Shown one piece after another: positions 34,001 through 44,224 of a stretch of DNA of 64,000 nt. Positions within the stretch are counted from its first letter, which is position 1. Each line of letters opens with the position of its first letter. This stretch comes from Hemerocallis citrina. Taxonomy: Eukaryota > Streptophyta > Magnoliopsida > Asparagales > Asphodelaceae. The DNA lies in the NCBI GenBank assembly GCA_017893485.1, contig CM030359.1, forward strand, positions 32,182,430 through 32,246,429, in the 5' to 3' direction. Made by a program: the position numbers and the translations under genes. Below the pieces are notes generated by a model that worked only from the letters and a program-made list of their open reading frames with translations, made no database searches and had not been told where the DNA came from.

Positions 34001-34509
34001 AATTTTTTTCCGTTTTGTGCGCTATTACTAGCATCGAACAACAAACAACAACAACTAATACAACATCTACTTCCCCAATTAAACTAGAATTACCTACTCT
34101 ATAAAAACCTATGCATAATATATCAATTGTACACTGAAATATGGGTGAAAAATTTACAATCAATTAGCCTAGTTAGAACTACTCAAGTGGGAACAAATTA
34201 GTACCTTCAACACTATCGGTGTTCGGAAGGCTGCAAAGTTGCTGTTGTAGAGAAAGGAAGGGGAGTAGGGTTTGGCTAATTTAGGGGGATTAGGGTTTTA
34301 GGATTGGATAGATTTTGTATGGGTTAGGGTTTGTTTGTAATTGGGATCTCCAAAGGAAGAGGTCTAGAAACTGAGAATAGAGGGAGATTCAGTGAAAAGC
34401 AACGATCAAGAGAGATTTAGGGTTTTCAGTTCGATAGAGAGACAACTCCGGTTGGGGAATTGGGTTTATCGAACTCAACTAGCGAGAGAGAGTTGTGAGG
34501 AAGATGAAG

Positions 34510-34920
34510 ATCTGAGTATGTACAAGTGTTTGGAAAAACACTTGTACATAGTTAAGCCGTTGTTCCATACAATGACCTAAGTTGATTTTTTTTAAAAAAA
34601 AACAACCTAGGCCGTTGTTACAGACAACGGCCTAAATATAATTTTTTTCAAAATAATAATTTCAAACAACCTAGGCCGTTGTTTCCAACAACGGCTTACG
34701 TTAATTTTTCGACAAAAAAAAACTCCACGCCAAAAAAATGCTAGTCCCAAACATTTTTTGGCGTGAAGTGACGAAAATGCCCCTCCGCTTTCGAGAACGT
34801 TAGTGGGAGACTTAGCGGATCTCGATCTGATCTGCTGATCAAGATCAAGATCAGATCGACAGCCTATATGGGTGTTTTCCAACCCGTTGAAAACGAACCC
34901 GTTTTCAACTGAGCAAAACC

Positions 34921-34921
<1 letters not shown>
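34510..34921 (-). repeat. Right terminal inverted repeat of the composite MULE
   Basis: Inverse of 19542-19910, with three family-A palindromes at about 34555, 34608 and 34670 and the hairpin at 34516-34551. It is followed by (TA)n at 34923-34964, which is shared as the left border of the next element. Confidence 0.85.
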
Positions 34922-34968
<47 letters not shown>

Positions 34969-35219
34969 AATGCTCCATTGAAAAATGGGTTTGTTTTCAC
35001 CGGGTTGGAAAACAGCGATCTGAGCCGTTGGATCGCTCTTGATCGTGATCAGTGGCTCAGATTGCTGCCGCCCATCACCCGTCTCACTTAAGTGGCGAAG
35101 GGTTAATTTGGAAATTTCGTCCCAAATAAATCTTTGCCTCTTTTGTTCTAAAAAAATGAATGAACCTAGACCGTTGTTGGGAACAACGGCCTAAGTTCAT
35201 CGCTAAAACACAGAGGGAG

Positions 35220-38200
35220 ATCTCGCCAGAGATGGTCTTGTCCACTCTTCCAGAATCAGCACCAGGAGACAGTTATGGAATGTCACGCAGTTGGATTCAG
35301 AGTTCAGCGAATGCCTAAGATGGCTCATGTGGAGTCCCTGGACGACTATCTGGAGGTAGCAGCAGCAGCCAAAGCGACAAAATTCGACAACGGAGGTACA
35401 AAAAGTTTTTTAGCTACCATATTAAATTTCATATCAGACTCTGAAGTTTTTTTCCTAGCTAAAACATGTGGGTTAGAGGTATGTGACACTGACCGTAATG
35501 CATTACTACTCAATAAAATTAGGGGTTGGAAAACTGAAAGGGCTAGGACCTGTTTTGAGAACGCCCTAGGATCTAGCGCCGGGTCGATAGACATCCCCAA
35601 GGATGAAGTCGGCCCCACTCCCACAACAACGGTAATCCCTGTCACTGTCCCCCAATGAATACACTTTTCTGGAATGTTAGGGTACTGGGGGATAAGAGAA
35701 AGAGGGATACGGTTAGGGACGTCATTAGCAACTCCAAGGCGGAAGTGGTAGGGTTGCAGGAGACCAAACTTCAGCACGGGTTCAAATTTAAAAGAATCGG
35801 GGGCAACAGAAATAAGGAATGGGTGTTACGTCCGTCAGTAGGCGCATCAAGAGGGATAGCTATTAGGTTCAACTAGGATATTCTCACCTGCACCGAGGTT
35901 TACAGTGGAACGTTCTCCCTGACCACCCGTCGTTTATGGGCCGAATGTGGCCACAAATTGCGATGCGTTTTGGCAAGAGCTCGTCAAGATTAGACAGCGT
36001 TGGTCGGGAGCTTGGATTATTAGGGGGGATTTCAACATCACCAGATTTGCCTTCGAGCACAAGGGAAGAGGCTTCAGCGATAGGCACAGGGAGAAGTTTA
36101 ATAGGGTGATTACGGAACTAGAGCTGATTGATATCCCACTTAATGACAGACTATTCACATGGTCTAACATGCAAGCGGCTCCGGTGATGGCCAAATTGGA
36201 TAAGATTCTAGTATCGATGGATTGGAAAGCTAAATTTCTGTTAGCAACAGCTAGATCGATCCCTAGACCAACGTCAGATCACACCCGGATCCTTCTCGAT
36301 GTGGGGGTACACGGAGCTCAGAGGCCAAGGAAGTTCAGATTTAAGAAGGCTTGGCTAGAGATTCAGGGATTCCACCACATGGTGATGAAAAATTGGGCGC
36401 TCCCAACAACTGGGATGGACGCTGCATCATGATGGTGTGAAAAAATTCGCAGATTGAGAAAGCTGCTGCACAGATGGAATCGTTCTAGATTCTCGACCAT
36501 CTGGCATGCAAAAGATTCCTTTTTGGAAGGAATTGATGAGCTAGAAAGGATGGAAGAGACGAGAATCTTGTCACAAGAGAGAAACAGGCTACTAGAACTC
36601 TGGGAAAATATTGCCAATCTTTATAAGTTGGAAGAGATCAAATGGCAACAAAGGTCAAGGATTTCGTGGCTCAAAGAGGGACACGCGAATACGGCCTACT
36701 TCCACCGGGTGGCAAGCACAAGACGCAGATCCAATCTCGTCCTATCAATACAGACGGATACCGGAGTATCACAAGACGATAAGGTGATCTCCACAACATT
36801 TCAAAATTACTACAAGGGCCTCTTTGGGAGGAAGAATGATTTCAGGATCCCAATGAGGGATGATTACTGGCAGGCAGACCAGAACGATTCAGCAAAAATT
36901 TTGTCCACCTTGGAGGCACCTTTCTCGGAAATGGAAGTGAAAAAGGCCATCAACCAAATGGGAGCAGACAAGTCACCTAGGCCAGACGGCTTTCCAATGA
37001 TGTTCTTCCAAGTGTTTTGGGAAGAAATTAAAGGGGACTTTATGGCACTGATGAAGGAAATTTTCCACAACAATCTCAGATTGGGCATGTTCAATTTTGC
37101 GGAAGTTGTCCTCATACCCAAACGAGAAGAGTCTAAGAGTGGGGGATTTCCGAATGATTAGCCTCATAAACTGCTCGGCTAAGATCATCACAAAGGTCCT
37201 GGCCATCCGCCTGGGAAGCATAATGGACAGTATAATCAGCAAAACCCAGACAGGCTTCATCAAGGGCAGATGTATCCAATACTGTGTGGCCACTGCTGAA
37301 CAAGTGATCCACCACTGCCATAAGAGTAATTCCAAGAACTTACTCTTAAAATTAGATTTTGAGAAGGCATACGACTCCGTCGACTGGGACTGTTTATTGG
37401 AAGCTCTTAGAGGGAGAGGTTTTGGGGATAAATGGATAAGGTGGATCAAACAGTGTTTACATACTAGTAAAATGGCTATATCGGTGAATGGGCAGCCAGG
37501 TCCGTCGTTTCCTTGCAAGAAGGGACTCCGGCAAGGGGATCCGTTATCCCCACTTTTATTCACTATTGTAGCAGACGTGCTGAGAGGTGTGCTAGAAAAT
37601 TGTCGGAGAAAAGGTTGGATTAAGCCCGTGGCCTGTAGCATCTCTAATCAAGGGTGCACGATCCTCAAGTATGTTGATGACACCCTTTTTTTTTGGGAAT
37701 GGGACCAGATCAGAAACGATCTGCTTTAAAGGGGCCCTCTACTGTTTTGAAGCCTGGTCAGGTCTCAGGATAAATTTTCACAAGAGTGCATTGACTCCCA
37801 TTACACTCTCTGATGAAGACGCTCGGGAACATGCCACTATACTAAACTGTACGACGAATGAGTTCCCAATCAAATAATTAGGGCTCCCACTCAGACTTGG
37901 GAAACTCACTAAATCGGACTGGCTGCCTATAATAGATCGGGTGGAGGACAGACTAGCTGGCTGGAAAGGAAAATCGCTGTCACTAGGAGGTAGAGTGATT
38001 CTCATCAAGTCAGTATTGTCTAACCTGCCCATTTACTACATGTCTTTTTTTGAGCTTCCAAAGTGGGTTATCCAAAGGATTGACCGAATCCGAAAAAGAT
38101 TTCTTTGGAAAGGGGCAAATTCGAATAGGGGAGGTTACCACCTGATCAAATGGAGTATTGCTTGCATGAAAAAGAAGCATGGAGGACTAGGCATCATCGA

Positions 38201-40172
38201 CCTTAGAGACATGAACCTTGCCCTTTTGGAAAAATGGTGGTAGAAGGTTTTTCACCACGGTGGGGAAGGATGGCAGGATTTCATTTAGCCATACCTTCGG
38301 GAAAAAGGTACAAGAAGTCTAGGCTTTCGAGTAGGGGCTAAGGTCTCACGATTCTGGAAAGGAATCACCAAAGCAAGCAGACCGTTCAATTCAGCAGTTA
38401 CGTTGACGATCGGTAATGGACAGTCCACCAGATTTTGGTGGGATAAATGGTGTGGTGCTCATACACTGAAGGAAACCTTCCCAGAGCTGTATGATATAAC
38501 AAGTCGACCCAATATCTCTGTGGCTGAGACGTGGAAGAGGGAAAATTGGAGGCCACCATTCCGAGGGGTTCTGACCCCAGGATTACATCAGCAATTGATT
38601 GAATTGTAAACACACATCACACGGACAGGGACGAGGTGCACCCAAGGCCTAGACCAGATGCGATGGGGACTCGAGCCCAAGGGAGCTTTCACGGTCAGAT
38701 CCCTGTACCATCGAATTCACTTTCGGGGATGCAGACCCAGCTGGGCACATGTGTTACGGAAGGCGAAAACACCACTGAAAGTCAGAGTCTTCCTCTGGCT
38801 AGTGCTCAATAATGCAATCCTCACCAGAGAGAACCTGGCCAAAAGGTAACCCCAGATTGCGACAGACTATGTGTTCTGCAACAGGCATACGGAGAATTTG
38901 AATCACCTTTTTATTCACTGTCCAAGGAGTAAGGTGACTATGGTAGAGGTTTTAAGAGCCCTAGGAACAAGTGACTACCCCTGCGAATATGAGGATTTGT
39001 GGATTGGCCCCAAATTCGCATCAATTCGTCACGAAATGAAGGATACATGGTATATTGCCATTGCGGCAACTATATGGGTGTTATGTCTAGACAGAAACAA
39101 CTTTTATTTTCGTGCTTCATGTAATAGTATTTCTGGTAACCTTACTCATATCATGCATCTTATCTCTTTTTGGGCTACAGCTGCGGCCACATGAGCGAGA
39201 GGGAGGATTTCCAGAGTCTTCCAGGTGGAGGGTTTTGATGTTGAGGAGGTTGAGTTTGGGCCGACACTGGACTGAGGAGTCGACGCCTTCCATACTCAGT
39301 AGAATCTCCATAGCTGCAGTCTCTGCTAGTTTATATGGGACTACTTTACTTTTGATAGTTTGATGTACAGAGGATTAGACCCCCCCCCCCCCCCCCCCCC
39401 CCAGGGTTTTGTTGGGGGTTTATGTTTTATTTCCTGCACTGTACTTTATTTCCTGCACTGTACTTTTGTATCTCTTTCGGTTCACCGGGGTTGTTTTATT
39501 AATTTCTTATTAATGAAATAGGGTGACATTATTCCACTTTTTACCTCAAAAGAAAAAGACTATGGTAGAGGTTTTAAGAGCCCTAGGAACAAGTGACTAT
39601 CCCTGCGAATACGAGGATTTGTGGATTGACCCCAAATTCGCATCGATTCGCCACGAAATGAAGGATGCGTGGTATATTGCCATTGCGGCAACTACATGGG
39701 TGTTATGGCTAGACAGAAACAACTTTTATTTTCGTGCTTCATGTAATAGTATTTCTGGTAACCTTACTCATATCATGCATCTTATCTCTTTTTGGGCTAC
39801 AGCTGCGGCCACAGGAACGAGAGGGAGGATTGCCAGAGTCTTCTAGGTGGAGGATTTTGATGATGAGGAGGTTGAGTTTGGGCCGACACTGGACTGAGGA
39901 GTCGGCGCCTTCCATACTCAGCAGAATCTCCATAGCTGCAGTCTCTGCTAGTTTATATTGGGACTACTGTACTTTTGACAGTTTGATGTACGGAGGATTA
40001 GACCCACCCCCCAGGGTTTTGTTGGTGGTTTATGTTTTATTTCCTGCACTGTACTTTATTTCCTGCACTGTATTTTTGTATCTCTCCCGGTTCACCGGGG
40101 TTGTTTTATTAATTTCTTATTAATGAAACAGGGTGGCATTATTCCACCTTTTACCTCAAAAAAAAAAAAAAA
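35220..40172 (+). mobile_element. L1-type LINE, 5'-truncated and decayed
   Basis: Order on the + strand: an ORF1-like tail (35275-35658); endonuclease (WNVR...LQETKLQ with the catalytic Glu; WIIRGDFNITR; SDHTRILLDV) at 35655-36350; reverse transcriptase at 36.9-37.7 kb (DKSPRPDGFP, RMISLINCSAKIITKVLA, KLDFEKAYDSVDW, GLRQGDPLSPLLF, YVDDT); then a zinc-binding zf-RVT part (FTVRSLYHRIHFRG...FLWLVLNNAILTREN) at 38.66-38.85 kb. Frameshifts (about 35874, 37135, 37725) and an in-frame TGA at 36430 break it. The 3' end has a T-rich tail region and a poly(A) tract. It sits in the second MULE. Confidence 0.88.
39559..40172 (+). repeat. Second copy of the LINE 3' end in tandem
   Basis: The sequence from 38937 (ACTATGGTAGAGGTTTTAAG) is repeated from 39559, directly after the A-rich tail of the first copy (ACCTCAAAAGAAAAAG), and ends in a longer poly(A) at 40158-40172. 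The copies differ by a few percent; the first carries a run of over 20 C at about 39380-39402 where the second has only about six. It is either a truncated second insertion at the tail of the first or a duplication. Confidence 0.85.
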
Positions 40173-40625
40173 CAATAGCCTAGGTTATAAAAAATTGAAT
40201 CATAGGTCGTTGTTTGGAACAACAACCTTCATTCAATTTTTTATAACCTAGGACGTTGTTCCCAACAACGCCCTAGGCTATAAAATTTCGTTGTTTCAAA
40301 TAACCTAGGCTATAAAATTTTATAGCCTAGGCCGTTGTTGGGAACAATGGCCTAGGTTATAAAAAGTTGAATGAAGGCCGTTGTCCCAAACAACGGCCTA
40401 TGATTCAATTTTTTATAACCTATAAATTCATTCATTTTTTTAGAGCGAAAGAGGCGAAGAGTTATTTGTGAAGAAATTTCCAAATTAACCCTCCGCCACT
40501 TAAGTGATATTGGGTGATGGGCGGCAGCGATCTGAGCTGCTGATCACGATCAAGAGCGATCCAATGGCTCAGATCGCTGTTTTCCAACCCGTGAAAACAA
40601 ACTCGTCAAACCCGTTTTCAATGGA

Positions 40626-40628
<3 letters not shown>

Positions 40629-40687
<59 letters not shown>

Positions 40688-40719
40688 CAATCGGACTATA
40701 CATGTTGTATCGTCCAAGG

Positions 40720-40803
<84 letters not shown>

Positions 40804-40860
40804 CAATCGGACTATACATGTTGTATCGTCCAAGGTTATTTTGGAATTTTTTTAATCGGT
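40629..40860. repeat. Two long (TA)n arrays separated by a duplicated 38-bp block
   Basis: (TA)n fills 40628-40685 and 40721-40801. The block TTTCAATCGGACTATACATG...CCAAGGTTAT follows each array, so array plus block is duplicated. There is no coding content. Confidence 0.8.
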
Positions 40861-40976
40861 CGGCCGGTACATGTACCATTCAAATGAATTAAAGAAAAAC
40901 GGACCGTCCAAAACCACAAAACTTTTGTCAAATGGGACATGTCCCATTCCACAATCTTTGTCCCAAATCACTTTTT

Positions 40977-41370
40977 TTTGATATTCCGGATAGAGCTAAA
41001 CGGCTCCAGCCATCAAATAAATACATAAAAATAGTTGAGATACAGAAATATATACAAGTAGTTTACAAGCTGTAAAACAGAAAGAAAATTACAAAAATGT
41101 ATACAAAAAATGGCTGAGTCGCACGCAAATAAGAGATCTGTGAACCAAATGTAGAACTACACCGAGAAGGGCGACGAAGCAATCAGCCAGGATTACAAAG
41201 CAACAAAAGGAGCAAACAACCCTCGATGACATGAGCAAAAAATGTGGAACAGATCCATGTGGCAGAACCAAGTGACAGGAGGCAAAATAGCCCCACTCGA
41301 AGTCGCAAAGCACAACCTGCACAGAAAAGAGAAGAGAGAAAACGCACGAGAATCGAAACAATGTAGCAAA
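40977..41370 (-). mobile_element. 5'-truncated LINE (or other retroposon) with 18-bp duplication
   Basis: TGTCCCAAATCACTTTTT occurs at 40959-40976 and 41371-41388, directly outside the insertion. The left border continues as a T run, that is, a short poly(A) tail for a minus-strand insertion. The end GATGGCTGGAGCCGTTTAGC lies near the tail. The long duplication and A tail are the marks of target-primed reverse transcription. No intact protein is encoded. Confidence 0.8.
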
Positions 41371-41399
41371 TGTCCCAAATCACTTTTTAATCATTGGAT

Positions 41400-43553
41400 T
41401 AGGTGTTAATTTAACCACTTTTTTATTTTAATTAAGCGGTTAGTGTTAATTTAATAACTAATTAAATCACTAATATCTATTTAATCCTAATACCATTTTA
41501 TTTTTTCTAAAAATTACAAAAATACATCTTGGGCGGAACGTGTTGTTCTGTCCAATATTTTTTTTCCTTCTCAAATTTTGGCAAATGACCATTCAAAGGT
41601 TTCTCAAATTGTCATTTTTCGTTTTGCCATTCTGCCGAAAAAAATAGCAATAACCATTGTGGATGCTCTAATAGAACACTTGGGTTAATTTTCTATATAA
41701 CCGTACTTTTGAAAATATTTTATGAAGCAACCCTAAATTAGTTGACAACTAATTATTTTTCAATCTAAGCCGAAAACAATTCTTACACCATACACTGTGT
41801 ACATATAATGCTGGAAATTTTCCCAAAAACTAAATGAATTAAGTCTAGAACACCTCTTAGAATTTAAAATAAGACGCAGATAGAATTTTAATAGAAAGAA
41901 AAATATATTACTGATAAAGAAATAACAGAGTATGTAGTAATAACATATCGAATAACTAACAAGTTATCTAAAGAAATACATAATATCATAGCACACAAGA
42001 TATTATATTATAGAAACGAAGAATTAAGTTGGTACTTTCAAGTGTTATCAGCATGTAAGATATTAAATTATAGAAACAAAGATTAAGTTTGTATTATCAA
42101 GAGTATATATTTTACCTAATAATATTTATAGGCCAACAGGAACAAATGATTATGGAAACTTTTTACCTTTTGTCCTAATAGGAGGAGGATTAGGAGAATA
42201 GAAACAATTAAATTGGACTAATTTATACTTAATAAATAAACTTGGATCTAACATAAATAAAACACAAAAAATAGTATTGATAAAATAGAAAATCTAAAAA
42301 CATGGAAGAATCAAAAGAATTAATAGAAAAACTACCAACAAGTACAAAATATATTAACACTATAACTAGAAAAAACAGTAAAAAAAATAATTCTTACAAC
42401 AACATGTCAGAGAAACAAAACAACAGATGAGTGGATTAAAAGAAATAATAAACAAAATACATAGAGAATTAGGATTAGGATTAGGAATAGAAGACATCAT
42501 GGAAACTACATAATCCCAAACAAACATGATAACTCTTGAAGAATAAGAAGAAAATTTTAGTGGAAATAGCATACCAGACTATATAGGAGTTATAAGAAAA
42601 GACTTAAAAATTATAAATAAGAACATAAAAGAACTAAGTAGATATATAACAGATGAAAATGAGGAATGATTAAGCATAACCGAAGAATGTATAAAGGAGT
42701 TAGAAGCGATAACAAAACTAAAACATAAATATTTTAGAAATAGAAGACTTGATGGCAAATTCCAACTTAGAAGAGGTAGAAGAAGCGTGAAGGAATCTAG
42801 ATGTAACAAATGATGAAATACAAATGGATCAAGAAGAAGACAAGGTTCTAACAAAATCTCAAGAAAGTACAATTAACCACTTTTTTTTTAATTTTAATTA
42901 AGTGTTAGTGTTGATTTAATAACTAATTAAATCACTAATGACTATTTAATTCTAATACCATTTTAATTCTTCTAAAAATTACAAAAATACCTTACAACAT
43001 GTTCCGTCCGTTTTTTCTTTTTTCTTTTTCTTCTCAAATTTTGGCAAATGACCACTGCAAAGTTTTCTCAAATTGTCATTGCTTATTTTGTCTTTTTGTG
43101 AAAAAATCGCAATAACCATAGTGGATGCTCTAATAGATTACATGGATTAATTTTCTATATAACCCTACTTTTGAAAATATTTCCTAAATCAACCCTAATT
43201 TAGTTGATAACTAATTATTTTTCAATCTACGCCGAAAACAATTCTTATACCATACAATGTGTGCATATAAAGCTCGATATTTTCACAAAAACTAAATGAA
43301 TTAAAACTAGAACACCCCTTAGAATTTAAAATAAGACACATTGATAGAAAGAAAAATATATTACTGATAAAGAAATAACAGTGTACCTAGTAATGACATA
43401 TAGAATAACTAACAAATTACCTAAAGAAATATAGAAAATCATAGCACACAAGATATTATATTATAAAAACGAAGAATTAAGTTAGTATTTACAAATGTTA
43501 TCAGCATGCAAGATATTAAATTATAGAAACAAAGAAATAAGTTTGTATTATCA
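41400..43553 (+). repeat. Duplicated A-rich segment with coding-like relics
   Basis: The stretch 41410-42115 is repeated at 42880-43553 (TTAATAACTAATTAAATCAC; CTCAAATTTTGGCAAATGACC; ATCAGCATGYAAGATATTAAATT), cut at 43553 by a gypsy LTR. The + strand is strongly A-rich. Conceptual frames with few stops read VITYRITNKLSKEI...AHKILYYRNEELS (41.9-42.06 kb, both copies) and MEESKELIEKLPTSTKY, then IRKDLKIINKNIKELSRYI (42.3-42.65 kb, once). I do not recognise them. A relic of an A-rich plant element, possibly an endogenous pararetrovirus, is one option; this is a guess. Confidence 0.5.
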
Positions 43554-44224
43554 TGCATGGATAAAACCCCACACACTAGCACACACTCAATCTTTCTCTC
43601 ACTTTCTCTTAATCTTTTCCTAACTCTTTATGTTTCTTTATCTCTTTTTCAAGTGCAAAAGTGAGTAAATGAGATGGGGGGTATTTATACATATTTTTGA
43701 GTGAATTGAATGGCTAGGATTAGTCCAAATAGTTAAGGATCAAGGGCTAGGATGAGTTTGGGAGTTGTAGTAACTACCCATGACTTGAGAAACCACCTCA
43801 CCACTACTCCCATCTCTCCCTCTTTCTTGCCCAATCCGGCCTACTCCCATGCATAATGAGGCACGTGCTATTGCAATGCACGTGTCTCCAAGGTACCCCT
43901 AGCTACTAGTTGTACATGTTTAATTATTTAATTGTCTAAAAGGTTGATCTACAATACAAGTCATACTAGTTAAAAGAGAATTAAACTAAATGGGCTTACT
44001 ATTGGGCCAAAAGACCAAGGGTTCAAGAGAATTAATTAATAAATTAATTATAATGGGTTAGAATTAGGCCTAGGATTTTATTTAGGCTTTAAAAATAGAT
44101 TTTTTAAGGAAAAAAGGAGAATAATTAATAGCTTAGGCTATGAAGAAAATATTTGCATATGAAATCATATGTGCAAAATATGTAAAATCTCAAACTCTTA
44201 TAAATAAACATTCAGGATGTTACA
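43554..44224 (-). mobile_element. 3' LTR of the Tekay-like gypsy element
   Basis: On the minus strand it starts TGTAACATCC right after the purine tract TAAGGAGGGAGTGT (44225-44238, complement) and ends ...TCCATGCA at 43554. The TATA box reads TATAAATAC near 43682. The left border is set by comparison with the duplicate at 42100, where the sequence continues uninterrupted. Confidence 0.8.

Larger units (their letters stand above)
19542..34921. mobile_element. 15.4-kb composite MULE with PMD and FAR1-type transposase genes
   Basis: The left end GGGTTTTGCTCAGTTGAAAA matches the inverted right end TTTTCAACTGAGCAAAACCC, and identity continues for about 240 bases at roughly 95%, then more loosely for over 100 more. 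Inside are a PMD gene on + (21446-26464) and a FAR1-like MULE transposase on - (33465-31492), so transcription converges from promoters in the two terminal repeats. Between the genes lie arrays of palindromes. A solo LTR at 22350-25185 is a later insertion. Both tips abut microsatellites (TA/CA on the left, TA on the right), which hides any 9-bp duplication. Both genes carry stops, so this copy is not autonomous now. Confidence 0.85.
34971..40628. mobile_element. Second, non-autonomous MULE of a related family, filled by a LINE
   Basis: The left end TGCTCCATTGAAAA and right end CAATGGAGCA are inverted, with about 230 bases of similar sequence inward (GCGATCTGAGCC..., CACTTAAGTGGCG, GGTTAATTTGGAAATTTC). 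Ends resemble those of the composite MULE (GTTTTCA-CGGGTTGGAAAACA). Family-A palindromes lie next to both ends (35165; 40200-40400). Without the LINE the element would be about 0.7 kb. It is bordered by (TA)n on both sides. Confidence 0.75.

Noticed and set aside
40504..40887. Frames made of Ile-Tyr repeats
   Set aside because: They are translations of (TA)n microsatellite.
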